Source of the DNA: Incurvaria masculella
Lineage: Eukaryota > Arthropoda > Insecta > Lepidoptera > Incurvariidae
DNA: 64,000 nt
Direction of reading: 5' to 3'
NCBI GenBank assembly: GCA_946894095.1
Contig: OX335641.1
Span: 8,884,501 to 8,948,500, forward strand
The notes beneath the pieces were generated by a model that saw nothing but the letters and a program-made list of their open reading frames with translations, had not been told where the DNA came from and did not search any database. Positions within the stretch are counted from its first letter, which is position 1, and the number at the start of each line of letters is the position of its first letter. Positions 45,189-58,338 of this stretch are shown piece after piece. A program made the translations under genes and the position numbers.

Positions 45189-47334
45189 ATGTGCCGAATT
45201 AGCTCCAAGGCAACAATACTAGCACTACAAGTATTGCCGTAACGTACCAAATTTACAAGTGGAAATTAGTATCGAAATATTTTTTACTAAAGTTGTGACC
45301 ATCTCTAATAATATTTCTATGACACGGTTCACTTTAACACTGAAGACTTAAAATGTAGGGACACCATCGGCCTTTCGTCGGATAGCTAGTTTTACTCGAG
45401 GTCGTTAATTACTTTCTAACTGCGCATTCATGCGAAAACATCATTAAGATTGTTTTAAGCTGTTCTATTAAAAAACCTTGGCACTTAGGGAATGTTCCAA
45501 GATAATTCAAATCATCCCAAATACCTTACAAAGTCAGTTTTCTGCGTGTAAATTAACCTCTGCCTTCGCAAATATTGACATTTAAAAGTTACTACATGTG
45601 ATGAGTACTGCTAGTTTTGAGTAATTTTCGGGTGTTTTTATGGAACTGAACATGGATTACTAATACCATCAAACTAGGTATACGAGCAAGGAAAACTAGA
45701 TATTTTATTTCATTTGAATTTAAATAGAATTTTCATTCAATGCAATGGTATCAACCCGGTAATCGGAAATAACAATAGTACATTGAGTGACCTGCATTCT
45801 CAATAAAAATCCACATTTCAATGCAAGAGAGATGAATACCCTGGGAGTCGAACTCGCGGCCTTCGACAAAAGAGACCTCTATGCTGCAGGCCACACAAAA
45901 GGGCACTGCGCACTTAATTTACAGATTTCATGGCTAGTATTTCTTACTACTACTAACCATTTAAAAATTAAGATAATCACATTGCAATAAAACCACTTAT
46001 TTGTTAAAGCCAATAAATTAGTGTGTATTTCCTACTCAAGTTTTTCATAATATTATATACAAAACAGTCATAAGGCAACAGTTCCAAAATTAATCATAAC
46101 ACACACATTTATAATTTCAAAACTTACAAGTGTAGGATTGATCCGTTATAATACATGTACATAGCCAATGTTTCATTTTACGTTTGCAAAAGTTTAAGCT
46201 TTCGTAGCGTAATAAGTAGAAGTTATGACAACGTTGAGAATTTTTATTAAAACACAATGGCATATTTAATTAGCTTGCATTAATATACAGTTTTCCTAAC
46301 CGAGAGCTGAGAGTGCAAAAGTCTCGATATTTTTTGTAATAATAGTACAATGATGGCCTTTTTCACCTACCGCTGATTAGTTTAATCACCACACATTAAG
46401 GGCCTTTCTTAGCAGCTTGCAATCAATACCAGTACAAGATAATCAGCACTCTAGTAATAAAGGTCCTGTCGTAAAGTAAGTAACTGTCGATTAAAATAAA
46501 TCAGCACTTGGTGAAATGGCTTATTGTACAATTCCACGCACAACATGGGTTGGAAACATACAATACAATATATATTTTTTTGTTTTAATAAAAACAATTG
46601 CATCATTAATTTCACATTTTGTACGACAGTTTTTCTCAAAGCAACTTTAAAACTTTCTTAGCGATAATACGATTCATACGAATAAATATTTGATTAATAT
46701 TACCGCTAATATTTTGTTTGCATTCTCTTTTACAAACATTTAATAAAATTATTTGTTAATATAGCACTCGTGAGTTCATACAACACGCATTTTAGACTAA
46801 GCAGCACATGAGGACACTTACACCATAAAATTAAGGCTTTTACGTGACCATCTTTGTAGTATATTTAAAATTCATTGGGCTCGCTTAGAGGTTTTGAAAG
46901 AAGATAAATCTGTTGTTGTAATTAATTCATTGTTAACATAAGTTAAGGAGGTGTCTGCTTTAAAGTAGATGGCGCTACGGCCCTTAGCTATTTCTGCTAT
47001 TACTCCTTAAAATATGATTTTATAACTGTAGTGGTGAGCACAACAAGCAGTTGTCTTTTAATCTCATAAAACCATAACAAAAATAAGCAGGAATGTATTA
47101 ATAGACTAGGAGGTCGCGACAAAAATGGTAACGATAACGTAAATGGCTGAAACTGGGTTCACAGGATAAAGACCAACTCTCTGAAGCTAAATGTGTCAGC
47201 CTGCCCGTGCCAAGTGATTGCGTTACTTAGATAAGTCGCTTGAAAAGTAGTTATGGTGACTAATCATGTATATGATAAGGTAAAAGGGTGCAAAAAATGA
47301 AGCATGACAGTATCAGTACATACTTGCTTAGCAA
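45189..47334. other. Intergenic DNA with a SINE remnant and MITE family B
   Basis: A decayed minus-oriented SINE occupies about 45630-45880 (GAACTGAACATGGATTAC-like block, TTTTCATTCAATGCAATGG, GGGAGTCGAACTCGCGGCC). A MITE family B copy is at 46386-46520 (AAGGGCCTTTCTTAGCAG, CAATCAATACCAGTACAAG, TAATAAAGGTCC). No gene. Confidence 0.5.
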
Positions 47335-47540
47335 GGGTCGCCTTCATAAAGTCCAAAAAGCATAAGGTCCAAAACCCAGAACGTCCAAAAGTATGTATTT
47401 TCGTGTGTATTCTAAAATGAATATAAACTAACCTAACCGAACCCAATCAAAAATATCCGTATTCGTAAGTATTTTGGACGGTATGGATTTTGGACCTTGT
47501 GCTTTTTGGACTTTATGATGTGTCCCCTTTAGCAATACCT
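47335..47540. mobile_element. Fold-back element with TAAAGTCCAAAAAGC arms
   Basis: The left arm CATAAAGTCCAAAAAGCATA then AGGTCCAAAACCC is the inverse of the right arm GGATTTTGGACCTTGTGC then TTTTTGGACTTTATGATG. The arms are about 60 bp. A direct repeat TTAGCA sits at both outer edges and may be the target duplication. The loop of about 80 bp is non-coding. Confidence 0.75.
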
Positions 47541-49380
47541 AAACTAAACACAAATATTTGGTTGCATTTCGTAATTATAGGCGATTTAGGTTACAAATTT
47601 AACTTTAGGTATATTTAAGTGTTCAATTATGAAACCGACTGGATATTGTTGTATAATTAATAGGTATCAATATTTCTAGTCAATCAATATTTTTATCAGC
47701 AGGTACATATCAACATCTATAGTACAAAGCCAATCTATGTAGATAACGCAACCACTTGGCGCAGGCAGACCGACATATTTAGCATCAGAGGGTTGGTCTT
47801 TAACATGAGAACCTAGATTCAGCCATTTACCTTATAGTGACCAAAAATGTCGTGACCTTCCGGAACATAAAATATTGTGAGGATGTGTGCAAAAGAATTC
47901 CATTTATAATTAGACTATTATCCCAAAAATGCTAGCCTTTTTAATATTTTTTATGACATACATAACCGATTAGTGTGCTCATCAATATAGCTATTGTACA
48001 TACAATTATAAGTATATAAGTTACATTAAGTTTCTATTTTTGAAGAGTACAGCCGAAATAACGTTGAGCACCTGTGGCGCCATCTATGTGCGCACAAACC
48101 CTCATAATCGAAATTGAAATTAATCATTGTATTCATATGTCTATGTATATATATAAGATTCGCCAAGAGAAGACAAGACATTTTGATTTTCTTAATATTT
48201 TTGTGGTTTTTTGTTTGCCTCCCATTTGCATGTTCATATATTTAGTATTACTGACTATTAAAAAGTTTTCTATAGAGCAACAGAATATAATAACAATCAG
48301 ATATGCTTAATTTATATTAAAACATTGTACATATTAATTTCTAATTGACTAGCCAATTTTTTCTGCTATTCGACTAAAATCCCTTGTATTTATCGTGTCC
48401 TGTCTCTTTAAATCATTGTTCATCGCAGAAGTTTTAAAAAGCCAAATTATGGAAAAATCGTTTCTGGAAAAAATCTCGATAATAACCAAAAGTATTATAA
48501 CAATATCAGTGAACTATAAACCACATGATCATTACACATGTCATTATGCGGTTCCACACATTAACTTCGAGGGCAGTAAAATTAGAACTTTCATCGAAAT
48601 CCTTTTGTATTTTTAATGTGAAAGTAAAAATGCTTTAATTTATAACTTCGTAACCATTTATAACGTAATGAATCGAAGTTTATGTAAATGTATACTAAAA
48701 AACTTATTATTTTGGAGACTCAAATAAAAATATATGAACATTATACATTATAATACGTAATGATTATAACTCCATTGCACTCAACATGACGCTAAACGAA
48801 AAATAAATGTTTATTTTTAAGTAATACCTAGTGTAATTTTCCATGCCATTAAACAATTTTTCTATAAAAATGTATCACAACAATTGAGAGACGCTACAAT
48901 TAAGTTAACAGAATCCATTATATATAACAAAGCCGATACATCCATAATTTATACTTAAATACATTGATATTATGCTGGACGAGCGTCCAACACTCATATT
49001 GCTTTATATCCAAGAATACAAACGAATGCTTGGATTTTTTTAAATTAAAAAAGTTTTAAGCTTATTATATGTTTTCATGACTTTCTAAATTCTTATCTTT
49101 ATTTGCGCTCAAGTTTTAAAAATTATACAAAACTTTCTGGCCTAATACCATCGTAACTACATTTTACATTTCGTATTTGCTGATGTTTTAAAAATCATGT
49201 GAAAGTATTAAATGTCATAGAGTCATTTTATAATTTTTATTCGCAGCCTCATATATGTATTGGTGATTTTGTGAAATTTTCCTATCTATATTATTAGTTG
49301 AAATAAGTGCTACCTTTCTAAATAGATTCATAAAGTATAGATATGACCATAAATGCATAGGTTTTCTGTTTTATACATAG
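47541..49380. other. AT-rich intergenic DNA
   Basis: No gene or recognisable repeat, apart from a single TGGCGCCATCTATG motif near 48075. Confidence 0.5.
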
Positions 49381-49383
49381 AAC

Positions 49384-49560
49384 TGATTTTTCAATAGTCA
49401 CATAAACAGCCAGATAACTATTCGAAGGATTTATTAATGCTTCTGCTTATCGGTTTAGATTATAGGATATAGTAATATAGATTATAGATTATAGTCATAT
49501 TATTGTAATAGAAGATATAATTCTCCGGCAATGACTATCCGTCTTTTGATAAACGTGAAT
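49384..49560 (-). repeat. MITE family A, copy 3 (truncated)
   Basis: TGATTTTTCAATAGTCAC, AACAGCCAGATAACTATTCG and ATTCTCCGGCAATGACTATCC follow the order of the reversed copy at 4088. The second terminus is missing. Confidence 0.6.
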
Positions 49561-52480
49561 TAATGTTTTAATAAGCACAATCCAAAGATAATCGAAATAC
49601 GATTGCCATTTATGCCGAATTAACGTAAGGACATTGACGTAAATTCAATGTCTACGTATGATTAACTTGTAATGGACAGTTTGAAAGGGAGATGAGCAAA
49701 CTACATGCGGTTAATGAAAAGTGACGTGTTTAAAGATTGATTAACTGAGACGTAATATTTTCCTACAATCGGACCTTACGTTTTTTTGTAAGCTCAGTCT
49801 CAGTCTAAGTAGTTGTGGTCGTGGTGCCTTTATAAGCCGATTTAATAATCAAGGTGATTAAAAAGTTGGTACCAATCAGAAATGAAATAAACTTTTTATA
49901 GAATAATACAATACATTACTAGAAGACTATATTCAAATAGGATATTGTCTCAAACTAAACGTGTATTACAATACCTACTGTATCGGTGACCGGATATGTA
50001 GGAATAATATTTTTCAAAGGTATCGTTTCTTTCGTGTTCCATATTATGTGGGTGCATTTCTTGTAATGAATGACTCTAAAACAGTGTGCAAGAGAGACGG
50101 TGTAAAACAAAGCTTCGAGCCATAACAGCGCGTTAGATTTAGCGCCGTCCCGGTTGCGCCAACCTATACATACTTACGAATATCTATACTTTAGCTATTA
50201 AATTAGATTAATCTAACCAAGCACAATTTTAACACTTATTTTAACTGATAATTGGAGATATCTTAAATTTATGTCGGGTCTGGGTTAATTTTTGAGCATC
50301 CTCCTTTTGAGGCCACGGCAAAAAATTAAGAGCTTTTAGGGACGTTCAACAAAATTCTGAGTTTTTGAATCTTCATGCCACTCAGTATCCGACCCAACTT
50401 GAAGACGTGTCCACGTCCAAAGATTTCTCATAACAATATGTCGTTTCGTGTCGAATATTTTAATTCAATTGTAAAACTATCCAAAGATTTTAGTACAATC
50501 TTCGAAATCGATTTGGTACGACGGCAATAGGAATGTAGGTGGCTTCTATTTTCGGTAAGACTGGTCAAAAACGGACTGGAAAATTTTCCCATAAATGTTT
50601 AATAAGTTGACGGTGCCGAGGACGGAATAATCAATACTTATCCTTCTGCACTCTTCAACCGCAAACTAGACCGCTATGTATTTATCTTGAAATACATAAG
50701 GGTCTATGGACATATATGAGAATATGTTTTGAGTTTCGCAAGCAGATATTACTGAATAATTATCTTTTCTTGAGTACCTACTTTTCACTCGCTTAATTCC
50801 CTACCACTAAAAAACGTATTGAGAATTTTATGACAAATGATAAATATGTTTTTTTTATTATGCATATATCGCAGGAAGTTGTAATATCCGGAAACTTACA
50901 TACATGTATCCTGGGAAACAATCGTACGCAAAACGTTTTTAAAAGATGCCGATGCAACATGCCATGCCGGCGTGTGCTTTCCTATAACTTGAGTGTATTC
51001 AAAGGCAGTATTAATATAATCTGACTACTGACACAATTGCTCACCTGAAAGTCGGTATGGTACCTTGCTCGCAAGGTGAAATTGGCAGTGTTATTTTTTT
51101 CATTTAACCGTCTTCATCTCTGCAGGTCCACATAAAAAAGTCTTACTATCTGATGAGGTTTGGCTAGGTTAGTTAAGGATTATCTAAGTTAAGTTGGGTA
51201 AGGTTAAGTTAACTTAGATTTGCTTCTGCCAATCAAAGCCAATCTGAATTATTTAATGCCCCACGATTACAAGTTTCCTCAGACACTTGTAAGTCCACAG
51301 ATATTACAACTTTCCCGCTATGTTATAAGTATGGATATATTAAATATATTTGAATTCATTGGTTTAAAACCCAGCGATTATTGTTAACTCCATTGTCATA
51401 TATTATATGGCCCAAGAAGGTTCCTTTAATAACGTTTTTGGCCTATCCAAACATCTCATTAATACCTTAAACAGTAAGCTAACTTCATGATTTGTAGTTA
51501 GAATCCATATCTTCTATTGAATTGCTATCTAATAAAAAAAATCATACTTTAACATAATATTTACAGTATGAAATTATTCCCATAATCAACCATGGCATAT
51601 CTATGTCAACTTATATGAAAAAGGTAAATCACATAATTAAATTATCGAATAGGATTTCTGATTGCTTTCTTTCTTTCCAATACTTATTCAATTTGGGAAC
51701 AATAACAACACACAGCGTATTCATCAGGTTTCTCAGCGAGGTTTCATAAAAGAAAAATATACGTTTGCGCAACATAAACTTTTAGGCGGATAGTTTCTAC
51801 GAGCTTTCCACTCCACTATACTCTATTTTGTATAAAAGTCTTGCCATAATATTTTATAACCGTAGCAGCCCTCTCCGCACTCTTGTCATCTGAAAAACAA
51901 ATAATTAAACGTTAATAATAATAATGTAATAATAATTTACATTTTGCAAAATAAAAATTCGTTTGCATGATATATTAACAAATAAAAAAAGGTATTCATT
52001 AAAAATATTATTAAGAAACATTGATATGTAAATGGTAAGGATATGCCCTTTCATACAATTATGTCTGTAACATGTATGGATATTCCGTCTTTCTTTGGGT
52101 TTTTGCGGCGTACTTTAGCCGGAGGCCATGACAACAGCGTGCGGCTGTCTGGCGACAAAGTGGTGTCCCCGCGATGCATAGAACACCACTTGTGTTGCTC
52201 AATTAATGTATGGAAGGGCCGGTTCTTACGTAGTAATATTTATGTCAATGATAAGAAAAGCATGAATTGAACGCAAATATTCACTTTAAACGACAAATGC
52301 TACATACAAGCTAATTATTTAATCGCTCTTTCGCACTGAAGCAAATAAACCTTTCAAAGACAAGACTATTTTTCACGGTCCCTCGCAAGTACTCGTAACA
52401 TTAATTCAGCCAGTTTTATTATGGGTTGGATGACGACCTTTTTCAAACTTGATATTAAACGACCCAGTTTTAATACACAA
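49561..52480. other. Intergenic DNA, no gene recognised
   Basis: AT-rich. The open frame at 52043-52270 is GC-richer in part but has no motif I recognise and no splice frame. Confidence 0.45.
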
Positions 52481-52484
52481 ATAT

Positions 52485-52985
52485 GGAGTTGATCATAGTT
52501 GGCTAATACCCTACCTACTTACTGGCATGATCTCAGCCCATGGCATATGGCTACTGATGCCATGCCAGGAAATTTCATATTGCACGGCTACATTGAATTT
52601 GATGGTAAGTAACGACAATATTCATTCCTGCTTCGGCCATCTTTAATTATTAATGTTAATCAAAAATATGTGTAAAGTTTTCTTAATACTAAAAATCTAA
52701 AAAGCGGCAAGCATTTAGAGAGACCTTACAAATATTTTTGGTTTCAAAAGTATTGATGGAAAATGAACTTAATGTAAATTTATTTTAGGCTAAACGTTTC
52801 TACGATTATTTTCGGCTTAGTTTTTATTTTTTATGGAACCTGACGTGGAAAAATCAGTTTTCATAAAAGATACAATAACGATATTAGCCTAATACAACAC
52901 ATTATGTTCTGAGCATGGCTACATTGAACTGGAAGGAAAACACGGACAATTTTTCATTGCCGCTTTGACCATAGTTGACCAAGGC
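52485..52985 (-). repeat. Two SINE remnants
   Basis: Two decayed minus-oriented SINE bodies, about 52485-52650 (GATGCCATGCCAGG, GGCTACATTGAATTTGATGG) and about 52825-52985 (ATGGAACCTGACGTGG, CTACATTGAACTGGAAGG, CGGACAATTTTTCATTGCCG). Both lack heads. Confidence 0.6.
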
Positions 52986-55730
52986 AAATGATGTGCGTAG
53001 CAAAACAATATTTAATAAAATATGTTCAATGATTAAATAATAAAAACTACTTGTGTGGAATGAGGAGAATCGTGAAGGGGAAACAGGCTAAAACAAAAGA
53101 GCTACCTACCTGAGAAGTAAAATGATGTTGGGACCATTAGGCATTCACGAACGATGACTTGGTCCTGTTGGGTAAAATGTATTTTGTCTTATTTATACAC
53201 AATTTTAAATGTATTATATTAATCACTAAATGGACCATCCGGAAACGATAGATTTCTGAGCTGATTTGTGGCACAACAAATTATCAAGTTAATTAACCTT
53301 TCTCGCTAAAATATTCGGCATAGTGTAAAACACCTAACATACATTAACATTCCCCCCCCCCCTTCTTTACTTTCCTTTCACTTGCTTGACTGTGTTGGCG
53401 TGTCGACAGCTTCTACACTTTACCTTATTTTCGCTAGAAACAATTGTGCTCTATGTAAGCTCAGCGATCTACAGTTTCCGGGCAGTTGACTTTTTAACAA
53501 CTCGTTGGACCTCAAGATTTTCTAATATACGTTTGAGGGTGAATGAGACTATGAAATAATTTCTGGTTAAACCATAGAAATAGGAAGCATGCTAGGTCTA
53601 TGGGTTAAACAGTGTTTTCAACAAAAAACGCTGTTTAGATTACATGTCCGCTTCTCTGACAAACTAGACTACCTAGATAAGACGTCAGCCAATTGATGTA
53701 TTGTCTATTTTCTAATCGACTCAATTCCTCTTCGTCTATTCAATAGATTAACAAAGAAACACGTTAATCGACGCCAAGGCAAAGGCTAAGGCATTTTGAC
53801 TGAAATCAATGTTAGTGAGAGTTAACTCGGATTGTGATTATACGCAACAGTTTATCAATTCGTTCAAACACAGACACATTGAAATATTGTAATCAGATTT
53901 TGAATGTAAGCGAGAAAATTGTGTTCAGATGATTACCATCAAACCCAAACATTTCCTCAAACCATTAACACAAAATAGAATAACACTTTAATTCAAAGGT
54001 TCATGGATTTATGAACATTAATTAACTACATGTTGCTAACTAACTTATTTCCTTCTTTTAGAGATTTATGTTTCTTTGCTTAAATTGTATGCCTATGTCT
54101 TTTTCAATAGAATTTGTTATGAATACATTTTCGTTTAGAACTAAACAGGAGATAACTTTAGTTCCGAGTTGCCTATGTTACAAGTATTTTCACGCATTAT
54201 TTGGAAACCAATCTAGACAAACGATGTGTATAAATATAATGGTAATTATATACGTTAACATTTAAATAACCAAATACCATCACTCCGAAGAGGGGTAGGC
54301 CCTAATGATAAACACAGCATACATAAAAGTAAGGAAACAATATAACAATGCGCGACCTTTAACAACGTTTGTAAGCAATATCAAGTTATGAAAGACAATA
54401 ATTTGGTATTCTAAAATAGAACATCTCCGAGTTGATAAAAGCATCGAAGAGCCTGCGTGGGAGCGATCATAATGGTTTCGAGTTAGAAATTAATTATTCA
54501 GACATATGTAGTACATATTCATTAGTCAATGTTATTTTGACGTGAAAAACCTTCTGATGCTTGGAATGAAAGCAGTTGGTTGTAAGGAGGTCTTGAATAA
54601 AATATGACCAATTCTCTTTCTGACTCCGGTTCGTTCAAGTGCTCCACTAGGCTTTGAAAACGTGGAAATATGTACTTCAGTAGACAGTCAATGGTTTGGA
54701 ATAGGATTTCATTTTCTTTTTATTTACTTATAAATTAAACTTTTCGTTGCGTTGCGTTATATAGTTCTTTTTGTGCCCGGAATTATTTCTTGCGATAATT
54801 GGTTGAAAGTTTAAACGTGTACAAATCAGAATTGTAGAAAAAAATATGTTTTATTAGTAAAATACGTTTCGAAACAAACCAATTACATGTTTGAATTTTA
54901 TATATCCATTCAAGAATTTTCCCTTTTACATTTTGAATCGACGATGCACAAACATATGGACTGAGGAAGTATTAAATTGGATCTTTGAATACGTCTTAGG
55001 TATAATACAATACAGGAAGTGCTGAGTAAATCATGATTACTTTAATTATATAATTATTTATATTATAGGAGAAAAGCTAGAAAAAATCAAAAATATTTTG
55101 AATATTTCCCTGGGCATCCTTAACGCCAAACTTAAATGTGCCTTAAAACTGGCGCGTGTACTCTACGCCTTTTTGTCAAGAGTATTTTATTTTGTACGCG
55201 TTAGTCACATGGATGTTGGGCGCGTACTGTAATAATAAATCTTATCACAACTCGCTTCTGACATCAGATTGAAATTGCGCAAATATTTTTCATTAACTTT
55301 TGACGAGTTCCGGATGTAACACTGAATACGCGAACGCTTCCGGTCCGCACTCGCTTACGCATTTTACACGAGGGCAGTGAGGTAGCGCAGTAAACAGAGC
55401 AGTACTGCTACAGTTTGAATGCCTATTCCGAGACAGAGCCGTACTGTCAGAGCAGTAAGCAGGGCAGGACAGGCGATATTGAACTTTCTCTACTGCCCAC
55501 CGTCACAGAACTGGACGCATGTGAAAACGAGAGCAGTGAAATGTGGAAAGCACTGACTGGAGAGACTCCTAGTATATTTTAGTTGTTTATGATTCAAAAA
55601 GTTATTGAAGATCTACGCATACTAAGAGTGACCAATTAGGTCTACAATGTTTTTTATTGATGCAATTCTTTCAGGTTTTGCTGCGAGCTGTCCACTGTTT
55701 TACCTCAATATCTTGCCCCGTGTTAAGCGG
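52986..55730. other. AT-rich intergenic DNA
   Basis: No gene recognised. A homopolymer C run lies at about 53350-53361. The stretch 55300-55560 is GC-richer with several GCAGT motifs but no exon. Confidence 0.45.
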
Positions 55731-56032
55731 TTTTTAGGGTTCCGTACATAAAGGGTGCCAATGGAATTCTATTAATAAGCCTTCGCTGTCCGTCCGTTTG
55801 TCCATCCGTCCGTCCATCATTCACAAGGCTGTATCTCATCAACCGTAATAGGTAGGCAGCTGAAAATTTCACAGAGTGAGTATTTATTTCGCCGCTATAA
55901 CAACAAATATGTAAAATAAAAATGTATAAAAAAGTTGGTCTCATACAAAAAACGCGACTTTTTGTGTTAAATCTTCTACTATGATACGGAACCATTCGTG
56001 TGCGAGTCCGAGTCGCACTTGGCCGGTTTTTT
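55731..56032 (+). repeat. GTCCGTCC-type lepidopteran repeat, full copy
   Basis: The most complete copy in the window. It starts TTTTTAGGGTTCCGTAC, then TTAATAAGCCTTCGC, a GTCCGTCCGTTTGTCC run, CTGTATCTCATCAACCG, ATAACAACAAATATG, and ends GTGTGCGAGTCCGAGTCGC and TTGGCCGGTTTTTT. The inner GAGTCCGAGTCGCACTT is close to a small palindrome. Confidence 0.85.
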
Positions 56033-57408
56033 CACTTAGTCAGTGCGCACCATATTCACACTAATTTTATTATTTTTAATAAGTTATCAAACTATTTTGT
56101 TGAACTGTTACAGATCCCAGTGTGTTTCTTTCTTATACTGGTGTCCAGGTGAACGAATCCCAGGTCCCTGAATATATTTTACATCCTTCTACTTACACCG
56201 AGAAGTAAAATGTATTCACCATGAAACAAAAACATTGTTTTTAATAAATATACTAACAAAAAACTGAAAAAAAAGTTTCAGAACGATTCTTCCTTTATGA
56301 AGAGTTATGTATGAATATTTTATTTATTTATTCACTAAGGTTGGAGGGTATGCCTCGATCCAAGAAATGAATATATGTATGTAAGTGTACATGGTACTGC
56401 CACTTTCAGTGCCGACAGAGCTACGGACACGTTGGAAAGGTCTCGAAGGGTTAATATTTCACGAGGTTACGTGTGGTAGGCAATTTATTTCAGTGCCAGA
56501 TGTCGATAGCGACCTTTATAGATAATCTTGAACCTTCCGTTTGGACGGTGAATGTTTGACCCCCGCTTTAAATGTAAAAGAGCTGTTTAATGAATATATG
56601 CAGAGTTAGTCATCATACTAAAGTCTCATCTTGTTCCAAATATATCGCAAAAAATTACATTTTTTGCAAAATGCATTGATATTATCTGCTCACGATTTCA
56701 AGTTATGAGTTATGTTGCAATTTCTGATTGAAAGTACATATTGAAGTACCTGTTTTTATAGCTAGGATTCAAATTAACTTTTAGTTTTCATTTCCAATTT
56801 TCCCTGAACAAACCCCGGTGAAGATACATTTAAACTTTTTCTGCAATATCTCAGAAGTATTAGCTTTTTTAGAACTATTTATTTATTTATTTATAAGATA
56901 GAGTACATTTTTCCTAAGAGCATAAATATGCACGAAAAAATCAATATGAATCATGGACATTAAATAGTTTTTATTACTGTTTTGGTCCAGCTTTGAATAA
57001 AGACGTTTTTTAGTTTTGTTTTTCCAATTATAACCTTTTTAGGATAGAATATATAAAGATGCATTGTGTGTAACCTGAGATTATAACATTCAAGAATACA
57101 TATTTTGTATCAGCTAGCTACCCACGGCCACTTTTGATAAATTAAATATCTACATTTAAATGACTATCCAACTAATATTTTAAATGTGGAAGTCTGTAAG
57201 AATGGATGTTTTTTACTCAATCTCAAAAAACATCTTAACATCAATCGGATGCATTTGGTTTTCACCTCGATTAACAAAGAAAATAATTTTATTCCGGAAT
57301 AATGTTATGTTCCTGTAGGATTATCTAACAACGCACTTCTCGTAGGTCGTATATATTTAAAATTTGGTATTGATGTGTCTTATGTACCATGTTCTTTGGG
57401 ACCAGCCC
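56033..57408. other. AT-rich intergenic DNA
   Basis: No gene recognised. The last 50 bp appear to be the interrupted upstream part of the CTCAGCTAG-type repeat (AAATTTGGTATTGATG). Confidence 0.45.
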
Positions 57409-57960
57409 TTAAGGTGGCCCAACCCGCTCATCTCCCCATACAAAAGGGGAAAGAAGATCACGCCCATATTTCTTTGTCAGAGATCCAAAATTTTGCTCAA
57501 AATAGCTTTATTTGATCGAACTAGATGTCTGATGACCATTGGCATTGTAAAATTGTGTTTGGTTTCTAAGTTATAAGGTCCGAAAATTCGAATTTTTCGC
57601 GCGTTTTATACAATAACCTTGGAGGTGGATTACGCAATGATAAAGTAAGAACATCGTAAAAAAATTAGTCATCAGACATAGCTTATTTAATCAAGATTTA
57701 TGATCTATTTGGTTTTTGTTTTAATTTTTGACTAGAGCGGCCGTGGTTTACTTTTAGCTATAAGTCGTTTTGAAATTTAAAATTTTGTAAATCTTACCAA
57801 ATCATACACTATGCACATTGTCTTTTTTGTGGATATGTTGCATCTTCCTTATCACGGAGCCTTTCTTATTCTTTGAAACAGAGAGGGTCCCAGAGCGCAA
57901 CAGCACGGTTTTGTACCGTGCCCGCGAATGAGTTGGGCCCGCCGGGTTGGGCCACCTTAA
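57409..57960. mobile_element. TTAA-flanked MITE (piggyBac-like target), nested
   Basis: TTAA at 57409-57412 and 57957-57960 flank inverted termini GGTGGCCCAACCCG and CGGGTTGGGCCACC, a perfect 14 bp. The 540-bp interior has no transposase frame. It sits inside a CTCAGCTAG-type repeat whose 3' part resumes at 57961. The TTAA target is typical of piggyBac-mobilised elements. Confidence 0.85.
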
Positions 57961-58048
57961 GGATACTTTTTATCCAGGAAATAACTCAGTCTGACATCAG
58001 TCTACAACGACATTGACCCAAGTGGATCCGAGTGCCTCAGCTAGTTAG
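57961..58048 (+). repeat. CTCAGCTAG-type repeat, copy 3 (3' part)
   Basis: GGATACTTTTTATCCAGG, AACTCAGTCTGACATCAG, CAACGACATTGACCC and TGCCTCAGCTAGTT follow the order of the copy at 43208. The upstream part was displaced by the TTAA element. Confidence 0.75.
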
Positions 58049-58338
58049 ATATACGTCAAAACTGCTATGGAATGCTGTATAAACCGACATGGTCTAGTAT
58101 TATTTTCTTTTAGCTAAAACAAAAAATAACAAACAACATTTTCGTGATACATATTTGATTTTGATTTGTTCCATTATCTTTAAATATGTAGATGGAAAAT
58201 AAACTCCTCATGAAAACCACTAAATAATTTGTTTTGTATACGGTTATATATATTATATACAAGAATATAAATAAATTAAAAATATATATAAAGAATCTAA
58301 AAAATAAAATAAAAAGATTGGATTACAAATTATTGAAC

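Noticed and set aside
51840..51900. Last exon of tipE on the minus strand (acceptor TGTTTTTCAG)
   Set aside because: Joining it gives an immediate stop and no match to the conserved tail, and it is 6.4 kb away. The evidence is too weak.
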